A DNA stretch of 64,000 bases from Tyto alba (GCF_018691265.1 NW_024881322.1:15277489-15341488); one strand, 5' to 3'; counted from the first letter of the stretch, positions 1-13,973 are shown. Notes: generated by a model not told the origin, from the sequence alone. Program-made: numbers and translations.

Positions 1-726
1 TAGGACAGCAATTACTGGACACTGGAAACATGCATGCAAAATTACTTTCAAGTTCAATACTTAATCTTCTTTTATTCTTAGGGGAATTTTTTCATCTGGA
101 GTAGTAGTTTCACCTGACACTGTTGTAGGAGCTGGTAAGAATTTCTTTCTTACTGGTTACAGAATTCTTCTCTCTGAAAAGATGCATTTTATTTTTTCCT
201 GCTTTGGATGAGTTCTTTAGGTTTTAAGATGTCACCCATGAAGAGACAGAAATGGATCCTCCTGAAATCCTCATCTCAGCTGCTGTCTGTTTAGGGATCT
301 TGGTGAACTCTCAGAGAACCTACAGTCCATGGGGGCCACGTGAACTGTGAGGTTACAAGACAATCTTATGGCTTCCTCACAACACTGCAGGTGTTTTCTA
401 CACAGAAGTGATCTTGAGCAAGTCCAGGGAGAGCAGAAGAGCAAATCAATCAGTTCCTCTGCAAAAAAAGGAAAAAGAAAATTAATTTCATTACATATTT
501 GCTTACCTTTTTGGGTTAAACTGTCCTTTACATTCTCAGGGTTACAGAAATGATAAAATGTAGTCAAGTAAATAACTGTTGTTTTGGAAAAGATTATACT
601 CAGAAGTTATTCTGACTTAACCCCTTGTTCGTAGTCCAGTATGGGAAATATCAGTATGGAAGGCAAAGATATAAATGTTCTCTTACTCATATCTTTGATA
701 TCTATTTTTCTGAGAGAATTTTAGTC

Positions 727-728
<2 letters not shown>

Positions 729-770
<42 letters not shown>
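729..770. repeat. (T)42 homopolymer
   Basis: Forty-two uninterrupted T. It could be the tail of a minus-strand retroposed sequence, but I see no AATAAA-like signal in the adjacent right flank and no clear target duplication. Confidence 0.95.
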
Positions 771-774
<4 letters not shown>

Positions 775-2299
775 ATTGAAATTAATCAACTACTGTCACA
801 CTTATGGAATTAAGACCTTGCTTTGACTTTCTTTTTAAATTAATCTTACCTACTGCCCCTTGTTATAGGGTGAAATTAATAGGGAAGAAAGGTGTAATTA
901 ATGAGGCCAGTGTTTCACCTGAGAAGTTAATAGCAAATTATAATCAACTTCAGCAGTACAGGAATTTCACCCCATTACTTCCTAGGTCTTATTAAAAATA
1001 AAAGGACTTAATCAATTGCAAGTAACTGTTTTCCATCCAGGTCATGTATTGAAGACTGAGGTGCTTCAGGAGAAGACAGAACATTGCTGGTCTGGCCCTG
1101 GTTGCATGGGAATTATCGAAGTACCCCACTTTTAAAAACGTGTTGCACATTGCTCTTTCCATAAAGAAGCTGGTGCATGGCAAGCAGGGGGGAGTTAGTG
1201 GTCTAGGTAGGACATACTGGGCTCTTGTCCCCGGGGCAGGTTTCTATGAAGGTGTGTGGTTTTTTTCTTCTGGTGGACGTGTCCTGCTCTTCTCAGTGTG
1301 TCCTCCTCAAGTCTGTCTACTTGAGAAACACCACCTGCCTTCTTCAGTGGCTTTCTGTAAAGCCTAGTGTCATATTTTATCTGCGTGATTGATTATCCTA
1401 CTTACCACTTCTACGGACTATAAATATCTCTTTCCCTTATAGACAGCTTGAAATGCTGTCAGAGTGGACTGCTGGATAAATAATTAGTGATTACTACTAT
1501 CCAGTAATCATCATGGCTTTCCATTTTATCTGTGTAGAAACTTTCAGCCTGTCTGGATATTTAGTTTGCTTGTAACTTCAGAGATAGCACTGGTTATCTA
1601 CTTTTTTGGGATCCCAAGAACATGCCTGTTGAGACTTGGTGCAGGTGCTCCCCAAGAAGTTTTACACAGAGTGAGCTGGAGCCAACCAGTTAGCCGAAAT
1701 AATTCTTCTGGTTTGGGAATTTTTATTTTTTTTTCCAAGGAGAAAAAAAAGATTTTCAATCTCTTCCTTTTTATATCTTCCATTAAAAACTTGGCCTGTG
1801 AATATTGGTTTGAAGAAGTGAGTGGTGCAATTGTAAATATGACTCCCTGAGATGCTGTCCCGTTAACCTTTGCCTGTGTTTATGGGAAATCAAATAAAAG
1901 TCTAGTGTAACACAGCCTGGCCCAGAGCTTGAAAAATCCTTTTATATAGTTGATCCACCTCTCAAACATCTGTTTACCACAATTTCTGTATTTAGTAAAC
2001 TATCTAAACCCAGCATTTAATACAGTCATAAATTAATGACTGGCATAGATAGTGCCAGTTTGTTGTTTTATAGAACGTGGTTATATGTGTAGGGAAAGGG
2101 GATGACAGTGGGGCACAGGGTAATTCCAGTGAAATAATAAGGATGCTGAGCCTCGTCTGCTGCCTGCATAGCAGTTAGGAGGGTTAGTGTCATGGCAAAG
2201 TAGCCTTAAGATTTCTGGTGGTGGTTTAGAAACAGGAGTAAAAGGTCTGGTATTTATCATTTACAGTAGAAGCTGGTTATTGCTGGGCTTGCTGCTTGC

Positions 2300-2330
2300 C
2301 TTTTTTTTTTTCCTGTTTTTTTTTTTTTTT
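2300..2330. repeat. T-rich tract
   Basis: T11-cctg-T15 run. Confidence 0.9.
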
Positions 2331-3078
2331 CCAATTAAATTTAAGCTGTATTTTGCAGATACTGATCATTGCACAGAGCAATTGGAGGAAGATGCTGATG
2401 GTGATGATAATAAATAGTTGGATGTTTCTGTGTCACAATTCATCAGATAAGTTGAGGAGATTGCCAGCTCCGGAGAGGTCCAGCAGCAATTTGTTATATT
2501 TGTAGCATACTGCTTTGCAGACACAGGCTTCCATGGTTTGTTGCAGTCAGAGGGGAGTAATGGCATTTAGGCAATGCTAAATTAAGTTTTCTGTCTTGTA
2601 CCTTCTCCCACTGTAGGTCTAATAGCTTTAACATCCTGCTTGAATACAAAATACCATAATAGTTTACTGCATGACTGTCATGTGTGCTGTTTGTGCAAGT
2701 CTGCTCTAGTCCCTCATCTCTTCCTGCCCCAGCAAAAGGATGCTTCTAGATAGACCCTGAAATTACCTCTGTGAGTAGCAGGTTATAGAGATGGGCAAAG
2801 GCGGGCAAATGCTGACTCTTCATTCGTGCCTGGCTCTCTGGGAGATGAGCCTGGTTTCCTTGTGCTTGATGTTTACAGCTCGTTCAGTGGTAAAATTCAT
2901 TTGGTAAGCATTAACTCATCTGCAGGTGTTAGTATTCTACTGATCCTCTAGGACAGCAGTTCAGATCCAACTTCATTTCACAAGTGGCTGGTGGACTGTG
3001 TTAAACTGTTTTTTGACTTAAGTCAGTCTACTGCCAAGTGTCCACATCACGAGGAAAACCATGATTGTCAGGGAGAGA

Positions 3079-3116
3079 CTGAAGACTTGAAACCAGCCTG
3101 AAGACTTGAAACCAGC
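3079..3116 (+). repeat. Perfect 19-bp tandem duplication
   Basis: ctgaagacttgaaaccagc occurs twice with no spacer (3079-3097 and 3098-3116) and no mismatch, so the duplication is young. Confidence 0.95.
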
Positions 3117-4507
3117 CCTTTCAACCAGTTGTTAATTACAGTATATTCGAGACAGCGGAGCGATGAGAAATCACTCCATCCGAAGATGGGCCGGTGTACG
3201 CAGTTCCACTGCATCAGGCAAAATGTTTTCTACTCAGGCCGCCAGTGAGTCCCAGTGGCAGAGCTCCAGGAGAAGTTTGGCAGTTGCTGTTCCTGCAACT
3301 GTCCCAGATCTTGAAGAAGTCTTCTGTGCCCAGTGGTTGGACTGCAGATACCTGTCATCAGCATGAAATTTGCTTCATATAAAAAAGAAAAAAGTGGCAC
3401 AAGTAATCAAAACTATCTATGGACCACTTCTCCTGGTAAATGTCATTGCTAGCCAAAATACTAGGTGGAAATGGATATGTGCATCATTGCACCACATATG
3501 AAAAGGGCATAACTAATGTTGATGATGCAGAAACATCAACCCTAACTGAGACTTTTCCTATTGGTGCAATAATGCCAACTTCCTTGAGTTTTCATTGCAC
3601 GCTGTAAGTAGCTGTAGTGTTACATATACAGCCAAGGAGTTTGGTGAATAGCCTGACAGAATCCAGAGGAGGAAGGAGAGGTTGCTGCAAAGCCTGGTTT
3701 CCCAGAAGCTCATCAAAGCAAGAAGAATTTCGTGCTCTTTCAGAACTTGATCTCTCCACTGAGGATAAGAAATGATGCTGAAAATAAATTGATTGGTTGA
3801 GACAGGCTCTGCAGGAGAAGCTTTCTGGAGCTCTCCAGCTCCTTGCTGTTCAGTGTTTCATTCCTTGGAGCCTCAGTTACTGCAGTACCCTTTTGTAGGA
3901 ATGCACATGCCTCACTTTGTATCTATCCACAGTACTGCTGGAAACATCCTCTACCTACCAAGCATGTTCCTCTGACTGTATTTTCTCTCTCTCTTTGCCC
4001 CGTTTTTGCTCTGGTGGCTCCTGTTTCTGCAGAATATATCAAACAGCTGCTCATCTGCAGAGGAATTCATGACCTGTGGACACCCTTCCTTCTTTCCTTC
4101 CACACGAGTTCAGCACCGCTGTTGGGTCAGCCTTCATTGCCACCATCCCTGGAACACTCGCCCTGCTTTCAGTTAATCCTCACAGGCTCTTCCTTGCTGT
4201 CCTTCCTGCTTGTTGGGCAAAGGAAATACTCTGTCATCCTGTTTCCCTCTTTTGAAAACTCCTCCCTTCTGCAATGCCAAATATTTTGACTAACAGCTGG
4301 GGTCCATCCTAATTACAGCTTACTACAGTAGTGAATGCTGTTGCATTTTCTCTTCAGTCTCTGTTCATCTCAGGGTCTCGGTGGGCATGTGTTTGAGACG
4401 TCACCTTGGTGGGGGCAGAAATCAAATTTGTTCTATGCTCATATGCCTCCTCACTTCATGGAGGGTCTCAGTTCAGCCGCCTAGGTTCTGAACTTCATCT
4501 TACCGTA

Positions 4508-4557
4508 TCAGCATTGGGTTGGAAGGGACCTTTGAAGATCACCTAGTCCAACCCCCA
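4508..4557 (-). mobile_element. CR1 LINE 3' end scrap
   Basis: Contains ttgggttggaagggacct followed by tgaagatcacctagtccaac and a C-run, the complement of the conserved 3' end of avian CR1. Only about 50 bp remain, and the terminal octamer repeats are lost. Confidence 0.8.
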
Positions 4558-7355
4558 AATATCACAGTTTATAATATAGCATTTCTAACGATGTCAGCTA
4601 TTTGTTGGTAATGTTACTACCCGATGCCTTGCAAGAGTGGGCTGCAAATGTAGAACAATGTGGTAGATTTGCAGATTGGCAAATGGAGGATCTCACCTGA
4701 AAATGGCCTGAAGATGTTGCTATCTTTTTAATTTGACTTTGGTGTAAAACAGTCAGAGGTTTAATTTTATATTAACGTGTGCCTTTACTCAAAAAAGCTA
4801 GAGTGCTTTCCACAACAGATGTAACTCTGATTTTGAGCCAGATTTCAAGGCAACTGAGGTTTGTCTCTGGGCAATTAAAATCCTCAATTAACATATTAAT
4901 CATTTTTCTAATGATGTTACATTATTTTTCTTTTTGTCTACTGAATGGAAAAGAAAATGTCTAATTTGTACACTGATTTGTGAGATATTTAGCTAATTAC
5001 ACATGAGAATTTGTTAGTATTTGTCATGCAGTCACAAATCTGAGCATTTATTCTCAGGGATTTTACATATTTCCTGCTGTAGTGAGGTGTGTTAAAATAG
5101 TGGCTTCAGCTAGCAGGGGTAACTAGCAAAATGTAAAAGGAACTCCTGTCTTTTTCAATGTTTTCATTTGTTGAGATAGAAGGAAGACTTCTAGCATAAA
5201 TAACTAGTAGTACCTGTCTTTCTCTGATCTTTATAAAAACTGAAAAACCTCTCAAATATCAGTCTGTGGAGGTTAAAAAAAAAAAGTAATTCTGATCTCT
5301 TTAGTGTCATTCTGATCCCTTCGATGCAAAAACAGTGTTTAAACCATGCAGCAGGCAGCTGTTCATTATCAGCATATCGGGGCTGGTGCTGGCAGGGGCG
5401 AGCGAAGAATGGAGTGACAGAGAAACAGAAGAGCCTATCTGCAGGAAAACCATACCTGCTTTTCTGTTAGCAGAATTGTTTATTGACAGAAAAGCGTGTC
5501 TTCTTTTCTGCTAGCGTGGCTGGGGGTGCTGCTCCATCTCAGTCGGAAGAGGCGGCTCAGTATTTGGGCGGTTGTCTTGCCAGGTCAGCCCCTATGCCGG
5601 TGGTGTCAGGCAGTATTCGCTGGCTCTAGGAAGAAACTGTTGACCACTGGAGGAAGTAATTTTTCAGCCTCGGATGGGTTTTCTTGCAAAGACTGAGCGG
5701 TTAGTAACCAATACTGCACATCACGACTGGGGATCTGTTGGGCTAATTACTGTACAAACTACCCCAAGGCACTGAACAGTTCACGGGCTAAGAGCAAGCA
5801 ATATAGAAAGAGTGGGCAGCAGCAGGAGGTGAGGATAACATAGAAGTGTAATCATTTATGAGTAGGTGTGTGTACATGTACGTAGACATATAAACAGGTA
5901 TTGACTGTAGTCATTTGCATGCCAGCTTTACCATGATTGGGGTCTTAATTTTTATTTCCTAAACACTTAACAGCAAAAAATGTGTTTTAATAGGGATTTG
6001 AAACAAGATGGAAGGTACCAGCAGGAGAGAAGTCTTAGGATCGCAGCAGGCAGGGCATGGCATGCATAAAGATGATGTTAATATACTTGTATTATAAGCA
6101 GACAAAACAGAAAGTACTCTGAGGCAGGATGGGGGGTCAAGCGTCAGCTGTAGTGACTAGCAAGGGCATCTGCAGGGCGAGGGAGAAACCAGAGGGAAAT
6201 GGAAAGTGGAAGAAGAGAAAGGGAGACGGAATAATAACAGAAAAGGAGATGATAGAAACGAAACCCGAAGGGAGACGGGCTGAGGCAGAGCTGGGCTTGT
6301 CAGAGCTGTATAGCAATCAAGAAACCTTAATTTTTAGTGATGGGTGATGAAAGAGAAGGTGTTAGATGAGGTGAGAGAGGTAAAAACAGAAATCAGGGAG
6401 GTGGTAAACATCAATTGAATCAACTTGGATTTGCCAGTGTTTTCAGGAGAAATAGGTTAGGAAACCTCCACTGCCGAGTGGACTCTCCTCCCTACTTTTC
6501 ACTTTTCTCCTGGATCATGCCAATCTCGTACAGAGAACTCAGAAGAAACTACTTGTCTTCTGTGGATGAAGGGCTCATTTTGTTGAAAAATTCTGTTGTT
6601 CCCAGCCAAAAAATGAATGGCTTCTCAGGCTGTGAGTAGGCTCGACACAAACAGCCCAGCTCCTGTATTGTTTAGTCTGTTCCTCTCACCTCTTTATCAT
6701 ACAGGTTCGAAACATGATACTCCTGGTTTTGCTGGCCCTTGAGATGATGTTTGTGTATGTATTTATCGAAATAAGTGCTTTTTAGGCTTTTATTGCAATA
6801 GCAAATGGCAGGCGCAGTCATGGACTGAGAAGGAGAGGGCGAATGCTGTGAGTGCCACGTGAAAACTGAACAAAAGTGCCAGGAGATGTGCAATCTCAAT
6901 GTAAAGACAGGAGTTCATAGGTGAACAGAGACAGGCAACAAAGAAATCTGGAAAACAGTGCTCATCAGAGCAATGATATTGTATCTGATCACAGGCTCTC
7001 CAGTTTACCTGAAGTGCACTTCAACTGTAATTACATTTCTGAAGCACTTCATTTAACATAAAGGTAGCCCCCGAGTAAATCTATCCTGATGTAAGAGCGC
7101 TTTTGCTGTCTGTGGCTATCCATGGTTGAAGATGTGCAGGCACAGGTGCCCCTTGTCCCGGAGCAGGGGTGCAAATACCCCACGGGTGGCCAGAGCCCAG
7201 GCACGGCACGGGAGCCCCGCTGCCCCGCGGGGTGTTTGGGGCAACACGGGGTGATGGCAGCTGGGGCTTCTGTCAGGCTCGCTCTAAACCCTGAGCCATG
7301 CTGCTCTTTCTGGATTAAACGTGTGACAGCATCACGACACACGCTACCTCCGTGC

Positions 7356-7378
7356 AAAAAAAAAAAAAAAAAAAAAAA
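7356..7378 (+). repeat. (A)23 tract
   Basis: Twenty-three A follow a GC-rich patch. ATTAAA lies at 7314-7319, 36 bases before it, an arrangement that could mark a retroposed 3' end but is not diagnostic. Confidence 0.9.
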
Positions 7379-8726
7379 GCTTTCCGTGACTCCGTGTAGG
7401 TTTTGCACAATGTGTGAAGCAGGCAGTTTAGGTAGATCGGTATATCAGTATATCAGTTTATTTTTACTTCCCATTCAGAAACTAAGTGGTCTGACATCCG
7501 CTTTGAGGAAGGAGGGAGGGGAAAACTTACTTTATTGCAACACCTTGGGGTTGTGTCGTGCGCTGCAGCCGCGCTCAGCACTGCGGGAGGCTGAGGGGGT
7601 GCGTGTCTGGGAGCTCGTCCTCACTCCGAAATTTTTATTTTGGTCGTGCAGCATCCCTGGTCTGAATAACTTGGTGGTACGGTGTGGGTGGCTTTGAAGG
7701 CAAGAGTGGAGCTGTGGGCTTTTCACATCTCTTAAGAATTAAACTTTCTCTCTGTGAAAGCTGCATTAGAATTGGATTAGGAAGAGGCCTCTGCTTTTAT
7801 CCAAAGTCACTAACAGCAGAGACGTTAAGGAAAATACTGTCATATATTATTTGTTGCTGTGGGCAGAGCTATTAAGTCTAAAAACAGCTTCTGTGTGGCT
7901 GAAGAAAGTTCCTGGTGACTGTGGTTGTGAGAAGCAGTTTTACAGTCCCACTTACTCGGAAGAGTTTTTGGTGTGTGTGCTCCTAACAGGCAGCTGAGGA
8001 AGTGTGCGTGTGGATTAACTTCTCTGAGATTGTCTTCAAGATGATGTGGCTCTCTGCCCAATTTTGGGATCCCCCTGCTTTATTTCCAGTGCAGATGTGC
8101 TTTTTCAATAAAAGCAAAGGGACACCAGACTATAGACAGTTGGTAAATTTGGGACTAAAATGGATTATGTTCATGAGATTTAGTGCCTTCTGAAAGGCAG
8201 AGAGAGATGAGAAAGCAGTGCATACTTTTGTTTAATTTTATGGCTATTATGTGTTTTGAAAGTCTTTTAATCTCAGGGGAATATGATCAAATGACATTGT
8301 TTTGTTTTATATTTTTTTTTTTTAACTGAACATTTCTGAATGTCTTCCTAAATCCACTACCTTGCCCATCACTTTTGGTTCTCTTCTTCATTTTTATGCT
8401 CTTGTTAAACTGACAGTTTTAGCAGTGGTTTCAATCATGTTGTCCTAAGACTTGTTTGGGTTTTTTTCCTTCTCAGCTGTCACTGAGCGCACAGCAGAAA
8501 CTGAGAGTGGGGATGAGCAGTAGGGTGGGACACCAGGCTCCAGAGGTGGGTGAATGAAGAGACGGGGTATCAGAGTGTCTTGTTGCTAAGGTGATTTCCC
8601 TGCTAGTGCTGTGGAGAAGCTGGGAAGTGTCAGCATGCCCTGGTCACGAGAGGAGGAGAGAGAATGACCTGAAATACAGGCATCATAAGTGTTGCTGTTG
8701 TGGCTGAATTGTGGATGTCTTTCACC

Positions 8727-8743
8727 TTTTTTTTTTTTTTTTT
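8727..8743. repeat. (T)17 tract
   Basis: Uninterrupted T run followed by aacatttaaggtttttttta. Confidence 0.9.
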
Positions 8744-9565
8744 AACATTTAAGGTTTTTTTTATTGCATGTTTGGGGGGCATTCTCTCCCTGCTGATTTG
8801 CTCTCCCTGATTCAGATCTACGTTTCTCTTTGTTTCGTTGCTTCTCTCTGTATAGTTTTGTAACATGTAGGGGTTTTAAAAATGGTTGTGGCTGATTAGA
8901 GAAGCAAAATTTTGTTCACAATATTTTGCAGTCTGATCTTGGACTATTCGAACCACGTTGGCTACCCGGTCAGCTCCAGTATGGCGTGCTGAAATTTACT
9001 TCCTTTGTGGCTGGTCCCCACGAATATCCAAGGTTTTCAGTAAATGGATGGGAAGCAGAAATGCCGGTTGGCTGATGCCCGTTGGAGCTCACTCAATGTG
9101 AGGATTTTGCAGTGACGCTGGAGGTCCACTGATGGTGTCTTTTGTTTTCTTCCGGTTTCTTCCTAAATTAAATTAATATGACGCTTAATCTTATACAGAC
9201 TGAAAAGTTCATTGTAGTTCTTGTTTTTTTTTTTAACATGTGTATTTCAGCATTGAAGTGTGTGACAACGTTTAGCTCTACTGGAAATTAATGTGTAGTA
9301 CACATGTTAACGTGGGTAAGATATCCTCAGTACCAAACAGTGAAACAAATCAACTAATAAAATGTTAGCAAAGACAGACAGGTTTTGGAGGAAAAAAACA
9401 ATGTTTTAAAATGTCACTTATGTTGGTTATGGGATACATGCTGAGTTAACCTCATTGAACTTTTCCCCAGGAATTGATGCGCTTACAATTGGCGGGTCAT
9501 TATGCTGCTCCACCTGTGTAGTGTTAAGGTCAGTGTGTTTTTCTGATTATAAAAACCATCCATAC

Positions 9566-9605
9566 CATTCCATTATAAATTCACTACCATTCATATAATG
9601 GAATG
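9566..9605. repeat. Inverted repeat with perfect 12-bp arms
   Basis: cattccattata at 9566-9577 and its exact complement tataatggaatg at 9594-9605 are separated by 16 bases. The arms are AT-rich. It could form a small hairpin but is too short for a typical microRNA precursor. Confidence 0.85.
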
Positions 9606-11019
9606 TGCCAAAGCTCAGAGCTCGTTGCAGCTGCCCCCGGTCCATGTTTAAGATCAAACAAAGTGGTTCAGGTAATTTGAGCACCTTTTCAACAACACGT
9701 CCAATCGAGCTTCATTTGAAGTGATCTTTTGTTGTTTATGTTTCATTTTCTTTTTTTTTGTAACCTGATAAGCATCCATCTGATGTCAGTGTTGGTTTTG
9801 TTTTGTGTGGCCTGCCCAAGATTTTTTATTGAATTAAGACATGGTAATTACAAGATCATAGCAAGGAGGTCCTGGGAGCAGCAGGCAACTGTGACATTGC
9901 AGTTGCACGCATCCATGCGTAGGCAAAGCACAGAATGCATCAACCGCTCACCTTCACAAGGCATTTTCTGAAACCAGCTTCTAACTGTGAATTAATTCTG
10001 AGTCATCACGACACACGGATCGGCCATCACGGTAGACACGGATGTGTGAGATGCAGGAATGTATGACTGGCACTAACCACTTACTAGGGGAACCTGCGAG
10101 ATGATGTGCATGCATAACACGCTGCTGCTGTATGCATCTTCCTGCACAGCTTAGTCTTCTGAATTGTCATGCGTTATCACAGAGAGCCAGAATGTGCATT
10201 AAAGCTTATCTAGTGTTATTTCTGTCACTGAAATGTTATTATGGTTGGGGCTTTTGTTTGTGTGGTTGCTTCTACGTTTTGCTTTGTTATTAATCATCCA
10301 AAGAACTTTAAGTCTGTGAAGAGTAAGAATTGAGTGCGCAGCCACGTATGGAGTAGGTCATTATGTTCTTCCAGTTGCATGAGGATGTCTCCTTTCTGTG
10401 TTACGTTTTGTACTTTGTAGTAGCCAGTGGGAGCCTCAGGTGCTGGTAGTTTTGCTGGGGGGGTGGGTGTATTTTGAGCCTCTGTGCCAAGGAAACAGTG
10501 CTGTAATTGCTGAGAGAATACATGCAGCAGCCTCTCGATGATGACAACTGAGAATTTGTGTGACCACGTCCTTTCACCTCTCCATAGCTGCAAGCTCTGT
10601 GGTATTGCACACTAAACGCAGTGTGAAGCTCTCCTGGATGTATGTGCTGTATGTGGTGCATACAGTCTCATAAAATGTGGTGAAGTGTCACGGGAAGGCT
10701 CTGGTGTAAAGTAATCCTTGAATGTTCTAGCTTATGAAAACTATTCACAACCTGACATTTCACATGACAATTTGAATTTTGCAGCTATTGCATCAGGTAA
10801 GTATGTCTTCAGAGGCATTTGGCAGTTTCTTTTATTACTCTGGGGAAAAAAAAAATCCATTTCAACTTGGCCACAGTCCAAAAACTAAATGAAATATCCC
10901 CCCCAAAAGATGATGCAGGTTATTGTAGGATTGCATGTTTTCTCACAAGTAGAGAGTCTCAAAAGGAAGGGCATATTTAATAGCAGAAGGGCTATCAAGA
11001 GGACTGAGAAGGTGTTTTG

Positions 11020-11034
11020 TTTTTTTTTTTTTTT
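11020..11034. repeat. (T)15 tract
   Basis: Uninterrupted T run after gtgttttg. Confidence 0.85.
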
Positions 11035-12137
11035 AGCAAAGCAGAGTGCATAATACAGTTTGCAGCATTTTCAAGTTCATCTGTGGTGATGAATCTTCCC
11101 AAGTTTTAAACAAGTGCATCCCTCACTGCTACCTAAGTGTCTTAACGAATTTGGGCCCTTACATACAACACACAGGAGATCCTGGAGGTTGTATTAAATA
11201 TCTCCCACCGAGAATCCTGGCAGAAATAGGCAGCTGATGTGACAGCAGGAGGAGAGTAAATTAACTACCTGCTGCAGCACATACAACTGGTTCTGATGCT
11301 TAGTCTCCTCAGGGGAGTCTTCTGCATAAGTAAGTTTGGTCCTCAGTCTACCTGGACAGCTGTATTCAGATGTACCAAAGTGATGCAAATCATATGTACT
11401 TGTTACAAAGTGTTGTCTGTTAGATATGTAACTTTTTCCTGACAAACGTAATTAAATGAAAATGCAGCTTTGGCTCTCTTTCTACCACTCTGCACTATGT
11501 ATGGAGGAAAAAAACCAAAACACTCTTTAAATTGAAGGAGGTCATTCCTCAGTCCCCTGTCCCACGTCCCCTTTCCTCCTCCCCTATGGAAAACATGTTG
11601 AGCCAAGTTTATAACTATTTCCAGCTGTGACTGGACACTTTTTTCTACTTTATTGTCATTATTAGAGAAAAAAAAATGTTTCCCCTCTCAGTCTCAGCAT
11701 GGAGTTCTTCAGGAAAAGCAAACCAAATGCACTAGTCAATGGCAATGAACAGTATATACCTGCAAGGGCATTCGCTTGACCTTGTAGGTAAACCCTTTGA
11801 GTTGCATGTAGGCATTTGAGGTAAGTGCCAGGATTTGTTAGCAGTGTGAAGACTCGCTGGGCACAGGGAGTGCAGGAGCCTTCCAAATCCTTGGGTTGGC
11901 CTGAGCACTATTCCCAGCCCTGTGTTTAAGTACCTAATTGAGTTTCTTAAATTAGTTTCCCTACATATACCCTGTACAGTCAACTGAGTAAAGTCAAATA
12001 GTGGTATTTCAGAGCACCCTTTTCTCACCAGTAACTGTATAACCAATATACAGAAGTTAGCCACATTTGGGTGCCCAGTTCTCAATGCAGGCTATAAAAG
12101 ACTGGAATTAAAAGGTAGAAACACAACCAGAAAGGGG

Positions 12138-12155
12138 AAAAAAAAAAAAAAAAAA
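12138..12155 (+). repeat. (A)18 tract
   Basis: Run of A with ATTAAA at 12107-12112, about 25 bases upstream. A retroposed tail is possible but the body is not recognised. Confidence 0.85.
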
Positions 12156-13567
12156 GTTACAGCACAATTGATTTAAGGTCTCAGTTAGAAAGGGAGTTAG
12201 TGCTCTAGTATGTGGTAGCTCCTGCAAGTAATTTCTGGCTTTTAAAAAGTCTTCCCTAGATGAGACAAAGAACAGCATGTTAACCTTTTGCTTTGGATTT
12301 AGTCCCTTATTAGGGAAGAGGACTTACACTGATCCATGGCTTATAAAAATCAGCTTCTGTGTGAGCTTTATGTTATATTTGCTCTATCTGTGGCCGCTGT
12401 AACACGTGCTTTTTGTAGTATGCTGTATGTTTACATTAAGACACACAGCAATGTTTTATTAAAAACAAAAAATTAGAATTTTAATTAGAAAAAACCCAGA
12501 AATTTAATTAGAATTCAGCACACGTGGAGTTCATAATTTTAATCACACAAGTTACTTATGAAAAAAAGATTTCTTGATGTTCCTGTGCCAAACGTTGTTA
12601 ATGTAGAGTTGGCACATGTGATTGATTTAGGACTCAGCATACAGAAACCTTTCAAGCATTCTTTTACAGCGCAGTTCTTGAACAAAAATAAACAACAAAA
12701 AAATGAGTTACATGAATTACATTTTATAAAACAGCACACATAGTTGAAACCTGTACTGAAAGCTATTCTCCAGCCAAAAGCCTTCCCACATATCCAAAAT
12801 AAAGCATTTTGCAACCCCTGTGTTTTATATGTTTTATGCACTCACATTGTTTTTCTTTTTGCTAATGATAAAGAAAAATACGTAAAGAGTGTGTTTGAGA
12901 CTTTGCAACTTTTCTTATATGTTTGTCTGATGGGCAGAAGAGCCAGCAGATCCACCAAAATCCGTTTGGGTGCAAAAGGGATGGTGGTTAGACAACCTGC
13001 AAGGGTGAAAGAAACCCCCGACTCGTCCTGCAGACCCTCAGCTTGGCTGCTGGCGGTCCCAGGAAGGGCAGCAGAAGGGAGGCAGTGGTAGGAGGAGAGG
13101 TGGAGCTGTGAACCAGAGCCCTTGCTCTCCTAATGTCTTTTTAATTAGAGTAATACAAATATTGGCTGGGATGATAATTATCTTAATAGAGAAATTAAGA
13201 AATAGATTAATTCCTGGCACAACTCCCTCTTCCTGTTTACGTCGGTCCCTATTTCCAGCACCAGTTTAATTGAAGGAACAATTCTCTGTATTTGCTTATT
13301 CTCTGCCAGCCTTGTAAGGGAATAACTATACCTTTGGGAAAGCACAAGAATGTTTAAGGGCACCAGCAGAAGCAAAGACATGCATTAAAAAGCAGCACAA
13401 CCGAACAATGCTATCATTCAAGTTATTAGGAAAAGGGCACTTGCAAAGAAATTTGATGAAAAGTTTGCCATTCTTCCCATGGTGTCACGGAAGCGGAAGA
13501 CTGTGAAGGTGGTGCTTTCCATCTAACCTTGGGTTTTGAGGAACTGAAAAGAACCCTGAATGACCCA

Positions 13568-13622
13568 GTGGGACAGGATCCGTTTCAAAGTCTGTTGAAG
13601 TCAACAGGGGTCTTTCCATCGC
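13568..13622. repeat. Relic of the same ancient repeat type
   Basis: tgggacaggatccgtttcaa, then agtctgttgaagtcaacagg and ggtctttccatcg keep the order ggatc..caaag.c.(a)ttgaagtcaatggg.gtctttccat of the same old repeat type. Confidence 0.5.
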
Positions 13623-13973
13623 ACCCGAGACGTGCGAGATCAGGCCGAGGCTGAACTCACTTCCAAGGAACGGAGAAGTTTTACGCTGATCTGTACCCGC
13701 GTGCGCAAGCTGTTGTCCGCACTGGAGAGCAGTACCTTGATGACATCGAAAACAACATCTGCACCCTGTGCCTCTGGAGTTTTGATGATGCTTTAAAATC
13801 TCTTGTCGCTCTACTGGCTGTTCTCGGCTAGAAACTCATGGGCCTTGAAAAAATCTGAGATAAAAGGATTTAGAATTTCTTCTGGTAAAAAGCAAATATG
13901 CTTTTAACTTTCAGAGTTTCCACACTGGGCACCTTCATTGCTTCCATAATATTTTACAGCTTTACCCTTGCAT

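Noticed and set aside
3843..4289. 148-codon ORF rich in Ser, Leu and Pro
   Set aside because: Pyrimidine-rich strand effect, with no motif or exon border.
7122..7697. 191-codon ORF
   Set aside because: It reads through the A23 tract as poly-lysine and through low-complexity GC patches. It has no recognisable domain.
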